64,000 nucleotides of DNA, from the NCBI GenBank assembly GCA_013697725.1, contig JACCWI010000026.1, positions 124,001 to 188,000 on the forward strand, in the 5' to 3' direction. Source of the stretch: Tatlockia sp. (lineage in GTDB: Bacteria > Pseudomonadota > Gammaproteobacteria > Legionellales > Legionellaceae). Under the pieces are notes generated by a model that searched no databases, was not told the origin of the DNA, and was given only the letters and a program-made list of their open reading frames with translations. Made by a program: the position numbers and the translations under genes. Shown here piece after piece: positions 49,083-58,874 of this stretch; position 1 is the stretch's first letter; each line of letters starts with the position of its first letter.

Positions 49083-52000
49083 TCACAAGCTCATTCTTGA
49101 ATCATTACAGGCCTCTCTGTTATTAAAAAGAAGATTTGTTTTAAAATTTTGGTTAGTTAGGTTGATTACATTAACTAAATTTAAATCGTCTTGATTTACT
49201 CTGTGCGCATCTAATTCTAACCGCTTTAAAATTTCTTTAGCCTGAGTATAATTTGTACTTTTATTCATAGAATCAAAATATTCATAATCATCAGAATTTA
49301 TTTCATGAATTTGTTTTTCACGGACAAAGGCTATCAAATGTTCCACAGCTGGTTTTTCCTTTAATGAGCCCATTATTATATTAAGTAAATATTGATAAGG
49401 GGCTTTGGTAAGATGGTTACATAGCGCGTTTGAGGATGTGGTTGGCTTTGAAAAAAAGCCGAAATAGGTGCCGCTTTCTCGTTGCAATGCTAAAGTCACG
49501 ATACTTATTAACATTTTTTTTATTTGAGCATCACTTTGAAAACAAAAAGATTTCTTGGCTAAAATAGAGATATATTGTTCCAATATAGTTGCTTTTTCTG
49601 AAGTTTGGCTTTGTTTCGATAAACTGGATTTAATATCATTTGCTAAATTAATAAATAGGGCCGGGAGTAAAATCTTTAGTACAGGTTCTGATGGAAAGGG
49701 ACATGCATAAGTTTTAGCAAAGCCATCCACATAAGCTTCTATACAATCTGGATTGTTTAAATGCTCAGGATTAAATCGCAAAAAGATTAAAATCGCCTCC
49801 CATTTCATAGTGGCAATTGCATTGCTAAATGCTAAATAATCAGGTGTAGCACCTTTCTCAAGGAGTAGACAAATCGCATCAATATTATTTTTGATAAAGG
49901 CAAAATTTAATGGAGTAGTACCGCTTCTATGTTTTTTATTCGGATTAACCTTAAAATCTTCTAACAATAGGTTTAAAGTTAGATCATTTTTAAAATGAAT
50001 TGCGAAATGTAAAGGATACCAACCTTCAAATCCACTATCGGTACATACTACTTTAACTGGAGCATTAGCATTGAGTAAGGCAATGATTATTTCCGTTTGA
50101 TTATCAGCAGAAGCCTTGATTAAAGTTTGTCCATAGGATTTCTTATAATCGGCATTGGGAACTTTTTGCTTAGGATTGTTCGCGATAAAAGCAAGTGCAG
50201 TTTCCCATTTTTTGTCATTCACTGCTCTATCAAAGGCTTGATAATTAGGTGTTGCTTTATTTTGTAAGAGAATAGCAATTGCTTGAGAGTTGCCTATTTG
50301 AAAAGCATTCTCAAGCAAGGTTTTCCCCAAAATATCTCTTTCATTTGGGTTGCTTCCTTTTTTCAAATACTCAAAAAGATTAAAATGCTCATGCAGCTCA
50401 ATAGTTGAATGAAATTTAGCACAGCCAAAATCCTGGAGTACCGCTTGCAAACTAACAAGATTATTAATCGCAGCAAAATATAAGGATTCATTAAGGCTAT
50501 AAGAAATCCCGGCTTTCGAGCAATTATTATTTTTCACAAAAGCGATAGTAGCCTCTTCATGCTTTTTATGGATCGCTTGAGTAAATGCTTTGTAATCTGG
50601 TTTTGCACCATTTTCCAGAAGTAGTTTTATTGCCTCAGCTTGATTATTTTCAAAGGCAATTTGCAAAGGTGTGGCATTGTTTTCATAATGGATACCAGGA
50701 TTTATTTGGCTATCCAAGATACAGCTCATCATTTCTAGATTGCCCTCATTAACAGCAAAATGTAAAGAACACCAACCTTTATAATTGTAAGCCAGGTGCA
50801 TTGATGCATTTTTTGCGATTAAGGCCTTAATAAGGTTAAGCTGGTTTGCTTTTGCAGCTTTAAGGGCTGCCTCAGCATAAGCATTGATACATTCTTGGCT
50901 TTTTAGCAAGGGGTGATATGCATTTACAAAAGCCAAGAGAGCATCCCAAAGTTTATTGTTCACAGCTTTTATAAAGTCTTCGAAATTAGGGGTAGCTCCG
51001 TATTCAAGAAGTAATGAAACGACCTCAGATTGATTACATAATATTGCACTCTTTAAAGTCTCATCATAAACATTTTGACAGCGTCTACTTTGCTGAGTCT
51101 TCTCTGGATTTGTTTTTATAAAAGCAAACACAGCCCGCCAATTTTTATCTTCAACTGCTTTGCTAAAGGCTAAATAATCGATTGTGGCCTCATTTTTTAA
51201 AAGAAGTTCAACTGCAACAGGATCATCCTTCTCAAAGGCTAAAGTTAAAGCAGTTGGTCCCTTAATTTGAATAATATTTGCACTTATTTTAGAGTTAAAT
51301 AAACATTCCATTAAATCATAATTGCCTTGATCAACAGCAATATGCAAAACTGACCAGCTTTGAGAGTTAAAAGCACGATCAATTGAAGTCTTTGCCTCTA
51401 TCAATGCGTTCATCATTTCAATTTGGTTTGATTCTGCGGCTTTAAGACAGGCTTGAGTATAGGAGCTATGGCAATCCTTGCTTTGATTAACGATAGAATT
51501 AGATTTTACAAAGGCAATGATTACTTCCCAAGATTTATTCTGCAATGCTTTATTAAACGCTTGATAATCAGGTATAGCTCCATTTTGCAAAAGTAAACTC
51601 ACTGCTTGGGCATTGGGTTTTAAACAAGCATGACGTAAGGGAGTTTGACCTTTTTCATTTTTTTCTTCCAAATTTAATTTATTTTTTGCAAGTAGCTCAA
51701 TGAGTAGATTATTGTTCTTAGAATGAATTGCAAAATGTAGAGCACCAAAACCCAACTCAAAGAGAATTTTCTTCAATTCATTTTGATTCTTTGCTTCAAT
51801 AAAATTTAAAGCTTCACTGTAAGCATTAATTAATTCTTGAGAAGCTTTTAAGTGCTCTGGATTTGCACCTAGAAATGCATCGACTGACTCCCATTCCTCG
51901 CGATAAAGGGCTGCTGTAAATGCTTGATAATCAGGTTTAGCGCCATGTTTTAATAGTAATGCGATGGTTTTTGGGTACTTTTCTTCAAAAGCCAGTTGCA

Positions 52001-53069
52001 AAACACTTAAGGCATTGCTATGGAAAAAGTCGAGTTGTGGTTTAGCATTAAGTAGGCCAGCTATCATTTCTTCATTGCAATGATGAATGGCGAAATGCAA
52101 AGCTGTCCACCCGAAAAATTTATCCTCTTGGTAACTGCCATTTAAAGGCGCATTAAACTGGATTAAAACTTTAACTAATTCCAGGTGATTTGCTTCTGCG
52201 GCTTTAACAAGGGCATAGCTATACTGGTGTTTAATTTCATTATTAATTGAGACAGGTTGCGGGTTTGATTTTACAAAGGCAAGAGCTGTATTCCAATGCT
52301 GTTGATCGATCAGATATTTTAATAATTGATAGTCAGGGGAAGCATTATTGCAAAGAAGTAAAGATACCATCGCCGCATTGTCAATTTTGCAGGCAATTTT
52401 AAGGGCAAGTTCTAAGGCTTTAGAATCAAATTTAAATTTTTCAATAAGCAAGTTCACCATCTCAAGATTGCCATTAAACACTGAAAAATCTATTGCAGAC
52501 CAGCCAAGATGATTTGCTAAAGTGCTTTCCAGCCTTAGCGGTTGCAAAGACCCTTCAAATAAAGACACAATATCGTCTAAATTATTAACTTGAGCTGCTA
52601 ATAATAATTTAATACTAAGCAGTTGTTGGATTAGAAAATCAATAATAGGGAATTCAATGAGATGGCTGAAGGGTAGAGTTGACATGGGATCTATGCGTGG
52701 GTTTTTTGATGAAGTCACCAAGGTTACCGATTCCTTATCCATCATGTTGGGGGTAGGCACTAGGAGAATAGGCTGTTCCATCATGCCCAATGTCAAACAA
52801 CAGGCAATTACCTCAGATCCTTCATTTAAACTACCATTGAAATATTCCGCAAAGATGTTGTGTAAAAAATGGGGTTTAAAAATCTTCCAATGGACACCTC
52901 GGATCCTGGCCTCTTTAATTGCATCGTCTTCTTTTAAAATAAGATAATCATTTATTGATAAGTAAAGATCTTTAATTTCACTGTTATATAGCACCACAAT
53001 TTGTTGATAATTATCTAAGGTAATTTCACAAATAATATTAAAATCTTTATTTATAGCAATAGGAAACAT
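49083..53069 (-). CDS. Giant composite-repeat ankyrin protein
   Basis: A 1,328-residue cytosolic protein. After a ~150-residue unique N-terminal domain, it is built from a composite unit of ~118-135 residues: an LLLxxGAxPDYxAF junction, a helical segment (AxxxKxWxxAxAFxxxNP), a Cys/Tyr helix, then two ankyrin-like repeats (GWxxLHFAxxxxN and TPLxxAFxxxxxxAIxLLL). PDY-type junctions fall near residues 241, 376, 505, 628, 693, 823, 941 and 1073; the 628-693 unit is half length. The last ~200 residues are non-repetitive. No membrane span is seen. Ankyrin proteins are frequent Dot/Icm effectors in Legionella; this role is inferred, not shown. Confidence 0.8.
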   Translation of the reverse strand: MFPIAINKDFNIICEITLDNYQQIVVLYNSEIKDLYLSINDYLILKEDDAIKEARIRGVHWKIFKPHFLHNIFAEYFNGSLNEGSEVIACCLTLGMMEQPILLVPTPNMMDKESVTLVTSSKNPRIDPMSTLPFSHLIEFPIIDFLIQQLLSIKLLLAAQVNNLDDIVSLFEGSLQPLRLESTLANHLGWSAIDFSVFNGNLEMVNLLIEKFKFDSKALELALKIACKIDNAAMVSLLLCNNASPDYQLLKYLIDQQHWNTALAFVKSNPQPVSINNEIKHQYSYALVKAAEANHLELVKVLIQFNAPLNGSYQEDKFFGWTALHFAIHHCNEEMIAGLLNAKPQLDFFHSNALSVLQLAFEEKYPKTIALLLKHGAKPDYQAFTAALYREEWESVDAFLGANPEHLKASQELINAYSEALNFIEAKNQNELKKILFELGFGALHFAIHSKNNNLLIELLAKNKLNLEEKNEKGQTPLRHACLKPNAQAVSLLLQNGAIPDYQAFNKALQNKSWEVIIAFVKSNSIVNQSKDCHSSYTQACLKAAESNQIEMMNALIEAKTSIDRAFNSQSWSVLHIAVDQGNYDLMECLFNSKISANIIQIKGPTALTLAFEKDDPVAVELLLKNEATIDYLAFSKAVEDKNWRAVFAFIKTNPEKTQQSRRCQNVYDETLKSAILCNQSEVVSLLLEYGATPNFEDFIKAVNNKLWDALLAFVNAYHPLLKSQECINAYAEAALKAAKANQLNLIKALIAKNASMHLAYNYKGWCSLHFAVNEGNLEMMSCILDSQINPGIHYENNATPLQIAFENNQAEAIKLLLENGAKPDYKAFTQAIHKKHEEATIAFVKNNNCSKAGISYSLNESLYFAAINNLVSLQAVLQDFGCAKFHSTIELHEHFNLFEYLKKGSNPNERDILGKTLLENAFQIGNSQAIAILLQNKATPNYQAFDRAVNDKKWETALAFIANNPKQKVPNADYKKSYGQTLIKASADNQTEIIIALLNANAPVKVVCTDSGFEGWYPLHFAIHFKNDLTLNLLLEDFKVNPNKKHRSGTTPLNFAFIKNNIDAICLLLEKGATPDYLAFSNAIATMKWEAILIFLRFNPEHLNNPDCIEAYVDGFAKTYACPFPSEPVLKILLPALFINLANDIKSSLSKQSQTSEKATILEQYISILAKKSFCFQSDAQIKKMLISIVTLALQRESGTYFGFFSKPTTSSNALCNHLTKAPYQYLLNIIMGSLKEKPAVEHLIAFVREKQIHEINSDDYEYFDSMNKSTNYTQAKEILKRLELDAHRVNQDDLNLVNVINLTNQNFKTNLLFNNREACNDSRMSL

Positions 53070-53121
53070 AATTACCTCAAATCTTAGAAAATTTAAATTC
53101 CCATAAAGAGCTGGGTTCTTG

Positions 53122-54459
53122 TCAAACTGCTATTTTTGATTTAAATCGCCAAAAAAGTAATAGTACACTAGTACTTGCGCCAATGACCATTCCCCACCAA
53201 AAACCGATTGGCCCCAGCTCAAAATTAAAGGCAAGGAGATAGCCCAAAGGAAAAGAAATTCCCCAAAAACTAATAATAGAAATGATCAAAGTAAATTGTG
53301 TATCTTTGAGCGCACGTAAAGTACCAAAAAGGGTGATTCTTATGGCTTCGACAATCTGAAAAATCGCGCAAACCATTAAAAACTGTCGAGCAAAGTCTAT
53401 GATTTGCTTGTTTTCAGGAGCATGGACATCAAAGTCCAATGAGATTAATTGGATTGAAAAAAGCCAATAACCTAATGCAGTTATCAGCATAAAAAGGATT
53501 GAAAAACTCACCGCCACATAAGCTGAACGCACGGCAGCATTGCGCTTTCCGGCACCTAATAAATGTCCCATTCGTACAGTAATTGCTTGTGCAAGAGAAA
53601 ATATCACCGCCATTAAGCTGCCTAAATATTGAAAAGCAATTTGATTGGCCGCCATGACTAGACTACCGAAAGAGCCCATTATAAGCGTAAGAGCAAAGAA
53701 AAAGGCCACCTCTACACAGAACATCAAACCCATGGGGATGCCAATTTTTAATAATTCAACCAGGTAATTTGACTTGGTTGGTTTAATAATCAAGCGAAAA
53801 TAGCCTCTGTACTCTTTATTAGTAAATAAAAAACTGGCAAGAACAAAAAGAGTAATCCAATTACTGAGTGTCAATCCCCAACCTGCTCCAGCAATACCTA
53901 GATTAGCAAAACCAAATTTGCCAAAAATAAAGGCAAAACTAAAAAAAATGGTGAGAGAAACCGACATAATAGAACAAAACAGAATAAGACGTGCTTGGCC
54001 GAGACCCATTAATACCTCAAGTAACGCTATTAAGATAAGATTAGGTAAAATACCTGGAGCTAGTGAATGTAGGTAGGGTTGTGCGAGTTGTACTATTGTC
54101 GGAGTTTGCCCGAATAAAATAAAAAGGGGTGATATATTCCAAATTAATAAAAAAGTGGGTATAGAAAATAGTACAGCAAGCCAAAGCCCATCACGCACAA
54201 CCTCCCAAATAGCTTGTTCATCTTTTGCACCAAATTTAAGTGCTACAAGTATATTTATGGAGCTTAAGGTACCAACGATAACAACCACTAAAGTTCCAAA
54301 TAACCAGCTGACCAAAGAGCCAGCGGCCAAAATATCAGCACCTAAATGGGCTAGGAACATAGTTCCAAAAAACCAGATAGTCGATTGAATTAAACCGGTA
54401 AGTGCAAGTGGCAGGACTAGTCGGAGAAGGGGGTAAACATCGTTTTTAACTCGTATCAT
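53122..54459 (-). CDS. MATE-family multidrug efflux transporter
   Basis: A 445-residue polytopic protein with 12 hydrophobic segments in two homologous halves (NorM/DinF superfamily). Typical elements: LALTGLIQSTIWFFGTMFLAHLG in the first span, GLGQARLILF after span four, and GIPMGLMFCVEVAFFF opening the second half. MATE pumps expel cationic drugs or metabolites with Na+ or H+. It is 52 bases from the ankyrin gene start and may be transcribed with it. Substrate unknown. Confidence 0.9.
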   Translation of the reverse strand: MIRVKNDVYPLLRLVLPLALTGLIQSTIWFFGTMFLAHLGADILAAGSLVSWLFGTLVVVIVGTLSSINILVALKFGAKDEQAIWEVVRDGLWLAVLFSIPTFLLIWNISPLFILFGQTPTIVQLAQPYLHSLAPGILPNLILIALLEVLMGLGQARLILFCSIMSVSLTIFFSFAFIFGKFGFANLGIAGAGWGLTLSNWITLFVLASFLFTNKEYRGYFRLIIKPTKSNYLVELLKIGIPMGLMFCVEVAFFFALTLIMGSFGSLVMAANQIAFQYLGSLMAVIFSLAQAITVRMGHLLGAGKRNAAVRSAYVAVSFSILFMLITALGYWLFSIQLISLDFDVHAPENKQIIDFARQFLMVCAIFQIVEAIRITLFGTLRALKDTQFTLIISIISFWGISFPLGYLLAFNFELGPIGFWWGMVIGASTSVLLLFWRFKSKIAV

Positions 54460-54567
54460 AAGTTAGGAAAGAATTGGGTCGATAAAGCTATTCTATCCTT
54501 CAGGTCGCCCAGTCTCAATCATTTAGAACTGATGAGTAAATTCTTGTTTCAGGAATTATGAGCGAAC

Positions 54568-55209
54568 CTACAAAGGATGCATAAACTCTAATTCACTTAC
54601 ATGAGAATTTTCCTCGTAGTTATAAACTTCATCCAATTCCCTATCCAGAAGTTCATCATTGCCTTCTCTCATTTTAAATTCGGAGAAAAAACTGCTGCCT
54701 TGACGTTCAACATTAAAAATGGGTTGATAGTAATTAGATACAGCTTTCCCTATAAACATTGAATAAAGGGGGAAGGTACAAAAAGGGACAATAGCAGCTA
54801 TCACAACTAGTAGAATTGGTGAAGCAAAGGGATTGATGAATATCCCAAGAAGCAGGGTAAATGCAAAAATAATTAAAGCTGCAGCGATTATTTGACCGGC
54901 AATTCTTGTATTAGGGTAAAACCCGGTATTGTTAGCCAATTTTTCAAAGTTTGCCAATTTTTCATAGAAACAATGCCCCTGATTTCCTTTCATTTTTTCA
55001 TAGTCTTCAAAACAGTCCTTTAGGGCTTGAGCGCATCTAAGTGGATGAGATTTTGAGGGTTCTGCTGAACTGTAGTCCTTGAGAAAGGCTTCTTCTTGCA
55101 ATAGGGAGTCTCTATAATTAATCAGTTGATCGTAAAAATAGCCAGCTCGAAATTTATTCTGGAAGCTCCAAAAAATTGTTTTTATTGCTTTACTATTATC
55201 AACGCTCAT
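54568..55209 (-). CDS. Hypothetical two-TM protein with acidic C-terminus
   Basis: A 213-residue protein: a helical cytosolic N-terminal domain (~1-100), two adjacent hydrophobic segments (about 104-150, IIAAALIIFAFTLLLGIF and ILLVVIAAIVPFC), and a polar tail with acidic clusters ending DELLDRELDEVYNYEENS. No known domain. Glu-rich segments near the C-terminus resemble the E-block of Legionella Dot/Icm substrates, so a secreted membrane protein is possible. The gene stands alone. Confidence 0.55.
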   Translation of the reverse strand: MSVDNSKAIKTIFWSFQNKFRAGYFYDQLINYRDSLLQEEAFLKDYSSAEPSKSHPLRCAQALKDCFEDYEKMKGNQGHCFYEKLANFEKLANNTGFYPNTRIAGQIIAAALIIFAFTLLLGIFINPFASPILLVVIAAIVPFCTFPLYSMFIGKAVSNYYQPIFNVERQGSSFFSEFKMREGNDELLDRELDEVYNYEENSHVSELEFMHPL

Positions 55210-55279
55210 AATTCAACCTAATATAAAAAATTGGCTTATTGTACAATATAAATTCATTTAATTAAAGAGATGACTTAAA

Positions 55280-56062
55280 TCAATCACAAAAGACCACGGT
55301 TTCTGTTAAATCCAGATTTTTTTTAATGGAATTGAAACGCAAAGCCTCCGCTTTCTTACAAAATTGGCTAGGTTTTAATTTATATTCGATATTAAAGACT
55401 GGCTTATTAGCTTTAATAAAAGGAATCAAAAGCTCACATTCATGATACTGAAAACATTGCTCGTTCACTGCAAAATCAAAATAGGGTTCCAAAATTTTGA
55501 TTTGATCAAGATCATTTTTAAGGCCAACTAGCAAACCACTTTGATGAGCCATATTGGCCAAGCTTATATTATAATTAATTTGATCAGTTTTACTAAGAGG
55601 GAATCCTGTTTTATTCGCATAACCATCCACGTTATCAAAATCAACAGCATCAAAGCCTTTGTCTTTACAGCGATTAATTCTTGCTTGCATTAAAGGGAGA
55701 AGCAAGGAAGTTTGACGGATATCAAGCCATTTTTCACCCCGCCAATGATTTTTTTTTCCTTTAAGCTGTTCGGGAAAATCTCCTGCATCATCGCGCCAAT
55801 TTTCTGAAGCTCCAGCATTTATATAACAAATAGCGATGCTATTTTGCGAATGAATTTTATCGACGGTAGCTGCTGACGTATCGAAGCCATCAAGGTCATA
55901 AACTTCAGCTTTTACTGCAAAATTAAATGCGGGGGCGAGGATGATATTCCATTTGACCTTTAATGGCATTGGTGCAGCGCAGGATTGACAAGGTTCAATT
56001 GGTACTTGTGCATAAGCCAGATTGCTTAATAGCAAAGATAATAGGATAGGGAAAATATTCAT
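55280..56062 (-). CDS. Secreted GH114-like glycosidase
   Basis: A 260-residue protein with a clear signal peptide (about 1-18, ILLSLLLSNLAYA). The mature part fits the GH114 / TM1410 TIM-barrel family: DLDGFDTSAATVDKIHSQ, AICYINAGASENWRDDAGDFP, WLDIRQ, and GFDAVDFDNVDGYANKTGFP with candidate catalytic acids. GH114 includes endo-alpha-1,4-polygalactosaminidase, which attacks polysaccharide matrices. Several Cys suggest periplasmic or extracellular folding. The enzymatic activity is inferred from the family. Confidence 0.82.
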   Translation of the reverse strand: MNIFPILLSLLLSNLAYAQVPIEPCQSCAAPMPLKVKWNIILAPAFNFAVKAEVYDLDGFDTSAATVDKIHSQNSIAICYINAGASENWRDDAGDFPEQLKGKKNHWRGEKWLDIRQTSLLLPLMQARINRCKDKGFDAVDFDNVDGYANKTGFPLSKTDQINYNISLANMAHQSGLLVGLKNDLDQIKILEPYFDFAVNEQCFQYHECELLIPFIKANKPVFNIEYKLKPSQFCKKAEALRFNSIKKNLDLTETVVFCD

Positions 56063-56439
56063 AAGTCCTGCTTAAAAGGATGGAATTGTGATAATGCCTA
56101 ATTATAGGTGGTTTTGCTAGCTCCACCTTGATTATAGTAAGCATCTCATTAAATAATTGAGATTTTAATTATTGCAAGAGGATGCCCGTCATCCCGAGTG
56201 AAAGCGAGGTATCTCCTTGTAGTTACTAGGGATATTGTTGGATAGCGGAGGAATAGATTTACTATTTCTTATTACCATTATTGACAAAAGATGTCCCTAA
56301 ATCTAATCTTAATGGGTCTATATTTGAATCTTATTGATTGTTAGAAGAATAAATTAACCTAAAGTTTTAAACTCATTATTAAAATTGTAGTGGATTGGGC
56401 TTTATTGAGATTTATAATGCAATTTTTATGGAGATATGA
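56063..56439. other. Intergenic region with a REP-like sequence
   Basis: This 377-bp gap between divergent genes holds a REP-like motif at 56187-56216. No gene is recognisable; both promoters should lie here. Confidence 0.5.
56187..56216. repeat. REP-like sequence (CGTCATCCCGAG...)
   Basis: The stretch CGTCATCCCGAGTGAAAGCG followed by AGGTATCTCC resembles the dispersed CGTCATCCCGAGCGAAGCGAGG-type repeat of many bacterial genomes, with some decay. Confidence 0.4.
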
Positions 56440-56913
56440 ATGGATATTTACAGTTACCTACATAAAGATCACCTCAAAGTTTCAAAATTATTTAAAGAGA
56501 TTATCGCTTCTAAAAATCAGGGTGAACGAGAAAAATTATTTCTTGAGGTTCAAAAGGAACTCGAATTACATTCAGATCCTGAGCATGATACTTTTTATAA
56601 AGCGTTAGAGAAGAAAGCAAAAGGAAAAGAAGATGCCGAACATGGCACAGAAGAGCATCAAAAAATAAAAAAAGCCCTTAAAGCAGTTAGTAAAACTAGT
56701 TCAGGAAATGAAAGCGAATGGTTAATTAATGTTGGTAAGCTCATGCAAATTGTTGAACATCATGTAGAAGATGAGGAGTCAACGATGTTTGAGGATGGCA
56801 AAAAAATCATCTCTGATAAGCAAGCTTTACTCTTAGTTGAGGAAATGGAATCTCTAAAAGAAAAACTTCGTTCCTCTAAAAAGTTTATAGAAATTTATGG
56901 AGAAGAAAAATAG
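56440..56913 (+). CDS. Hemerythrin-like (HHE) protein
   Basis: A 157-residue helical protein. The HHE metal-binding pattern is visible: two His near the N-terminus (YLHKDHLKVS), HSDPEHDTFY in the middle, EEHQKIK, and EHHVEDEESTMF towards the end, each set one helix apart as in a four-helix bundle that binds a di-iron centre. Such proteins store oxygen or sense O2 or NO; the role here is unknown. The C-terminal third is Lys/Glu-rich coiled coil. Confidence 0.8.
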   Translation: MDIYSYLHKDHLKVSKLFKEIIASKNQGEREKLFLEVQKELELHSDPEHDTFYKALEKKAKGKEDAEHGTEEHQKIKKALKAVSKTSSGNESEWLINVGKLMQIVEHHVEDEESTMFEDGKKIISDKQALLLVEEMESLKEKLRSSKKFIEIYGEEK

Positions 56914-57048
56914 AGATTTTATATTCAGGGCCAGCTCCTCTATTAGCATTTAAAAGTAATTGTAAAATTTTTTATTATTTACTTCTACTCCCTGAATTAA
57001 TTGACTAAGCTATAATTAGCAACACTAACTAATAACTAAGGAATAATC

Positions 57049-57300
57049 ATGGACGATAATAATCGAAATAATCCTAACAACCCTAACAACCCCAACAACC
57101 CTAATTCGAATAATTCGAAAACTATCATAGCTGTTGTTGTTTTACTCGCATTAATTGTTTTGTTTTTTGTTTACAAATCCCCATTTCATACAGACAGAGA
57201 TAATTCAACGACTACAGGTACCCCTACAACAACTCAAACGACTAATCCAGCGCCAGGTACAGCGCCTGTAAATAATTCTGGAAATACAAATACTCCTTAA
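57049..57300 (+). CDS. Small single-span protein with NNP repeats
   Basis: An 83-residue protein: an N-terminal low-complexity segment (NNP)4 encoded by a 9-bp repeat (about 57069-57104), one transmembrane helix (about 25-45, TIIAVVVLLALIVLFFVY), and a Thr/Pro/Asn-rich outer tail. AAGGA precedes the ATG. The topology suggests an inner-membrane protein with a flexible periplasmic tail. No family recognised. Confidence 0.55.
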   Translation: MDDNNRNNPNNPNNPNNPNSNNSKTIIAVVVLLALIVLFFVYKSPFHTDRDNSTTTGTPTTTQTTNPAPGTAPVNNSGNTNTP

Positions 57301-57309
57301 TCTCTCTCT

Positions 57310-57338
57310 GGGTAAAGGGTACAAAAGACCCTTTACCC
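57310..57338. terminator. Strong hairpin after the NNP-repeat gene
   Basis: GGGTAAAGGGT and ACCCTTTACCC form an 11-bp perfect stem with a 7-base loop. A-run downstream means the T-run is on the minus strand; it probably still ends the upstream transcript. Confidence 0.6.
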
Positions 57339-57555
57339 AAAAACATTTAGAGCTAAAGGCACCTCTAATAGCATTTTGCAGATGAACGAGTAGTGTTATA
57401 TTTAATATTCATTGTAGATATAAAAAAAATTAAAAAGATAAACAAGTAATGATTGCTTTTTCATTGATTACAAGCACTTAAGTTAGAAAGATTTATAAAT
57501 TTGAAATTTTTGTTTTACACTAAAATTAATCACGTATAACTAGAAAAGGATTTCT

Positions 57556-58518
57556 ATGCAAACACGTGCTTTTAACTCTATTTCCGTGGACATAGAAAAG
57601 AGTATTATTACCAAATCATCAAATAATAAAGAAAAATTAGAAGATGAAATTCTTTATTATTTAAGATTGCCCGAGCAATTAAAAAATTTATTTCCCAAAT
57701 TAATCAATTTTAAAAAAGACTATTCTGCTTATCATCTGGAATATCTACCTTATAGCTCGTTACAGGATTTAATTTTAAATGAAAAAATTACCTCTATTGA
57801 AGGACAAGCTATTCTTTCTAATCTCAGCACAATACTCCAGGAAATACACAGTTTTAAACCTGATTTTTTAATATCAAGTGATGAAATTGCGCAATTCTAT
57901 ATAAAAAAAATGAAAGATCGCATTTTGGAATTAAATAAAGTTAACTATTTTAAAACTCTACTAGTACAACCAATTTTAACAATAAATGGCAATCCTTATA
58001 AAAATTTCTCAATTCTCGAGACAGCCTGCAACAAATTATTTATTAGATTTACCAAAAAATATCATAAGGTAAGAGCTATTCATGGTGATTTTTGTTTTAG
58101 TAATATTTTATATGCACCGAAAAAAAAATTTATTAAATTAATAGACCCTCGAGGTTCCTTTACCCATAAGGGGATTTTTGGACACGAGCTTTATGACTAT
58201 GCAAAATTAATGCATTGTCTTCATGGTTATTATGATTTTCTGGTCAATGATCAATTTGTTTTATCGGAAACACTCTCTAACCAATTTAATTTTGAAATAC
58301 CTTATTCAAGTTTAATAGCTGAACTGGAAGATTCTTATATAAATTTGTTGCTTAATAAAGAAATACCTTTGGATTTTATCTATTTAATTGAAGCCTCTTT
58401 GTTTTTGAGTATGGCCAGTTTACATTATGAAAATTTAGAACGACAAAAAATTCTCTATTTAACTGGGATTATCATTTTAAATAATGTTATTGAGGGAAAA
58501 TATGAGAATATGCATTGA
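57556..58518 (+). CDS. APH-fold kinase-like protein of polysaccharide cluster
   Basis: A 320-residue protein of the APH/choline-kinase-like fold. The catalytic loop is AIHGDFCFSNIL (HGDxxxxN) and the metal Asp is in LIDPRG. N-terminal Lys and Glu (ITKSSNN.. and LEDEILYY) match the N-lobe. AAAAGGA precedes the ATG. Its 3' end overlaps the HAD gene start, and the cluster downstream handles sugars, so a sugar or glycerol-type kinase is likely; the substrate is not evident. Confidence 0.7.
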   Translation: MQTRAFNSISVDIEKSIITKSSNNKEKLEDEILYYLRLPEQLKNLFPKLINFKKDYSAYHLEYLPYSSLQDLILNEKITSIEGQAILSNLSTILQEIHSFKPDFLISSDEIAQFYIKKMKDRILELNKVNYFKTLLVQPILTINGNPYKNFSILETACNKLFIRFTKKYHKVRAIHGDFCFSNILYAPKKKFIKLIDPRGSFTHKGIFGHELYDYAKLMHCLHGYYDFLVNDQFVLSETLSNQFNFEIPYSSLIAELEDSYINLLLNKEIPLDFIYLIEASLFLSMASLHYENLERQKILYLTGIIILNNVIEGKYENMH

Positions 58519-58858
58519 TATAGATGGAACAATTTGTAGTATTCGAGAATCACATCAGACTTACAGCGAAGTCACACCCTTAAAAGGGGCTGCTGAGAAG
58601 ATTCGTGAACTCAAAGAAAAAGGCTATTACATAATCTTAAGTACAGCTCGCCATATGAAAAGCTGTGATTCTAATGTAGGGCAAGTGATTGCTCGTGAAG
58701 GCTTGACTCTTCTGGAATGGTTAAAACAACATGATTTTGTTTATGATGAAATTTGGTTTGGGAAACCTTATGCCCATGTCTACATCGATGATCGTGCATT
58801 AAAATTTGATGGGCATTGGGAATTTCTTGAAGAAGAAGTAATCAAAAACTATTTATAG
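58502..58858 (+). CDS. HAD-superfamily phosphatase, capsule type
   Basis: A 118-residue minimal HAD. The start is set at the ATG at 58502 after GAGGGA, not the upstream ATG at 58484. Motif I is CIDIDGTI (nucleophile and acid Asp), motif II the Thr in IILSTARH, motif III Lys in FGKPYAHVYIDDRA with its Asp pair. It lacks a cap domain, as in the capsular-biosynthesis group. It overlaps the kinase-like gene by 17 bases and is followed after 16 bases by the nucleotidyltransferase. Confidence 0.78.
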   Translation: MRICIDIDGTICSIRESHQTYSEVTPLKGAAEKIRELKEKGYYIILSTARHMKSCDSNVGQVIAREGLTLLEWLKQHDFVYDEIWFGKPYAHVYIDDRALKFDGHWEFLEEEVIKNYL

Positions 58859-58874
58859 AACTTAGGAGAAAATC

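Noticed and set aside
57069..57104. Tandem 9-bp repeats that could be mistaken for a CRISPR or satellite
   Set aside because: They are short direct repeats in a coding frame that encode (NNP)4; there are no spacers and changes in copy number would keep the frame.
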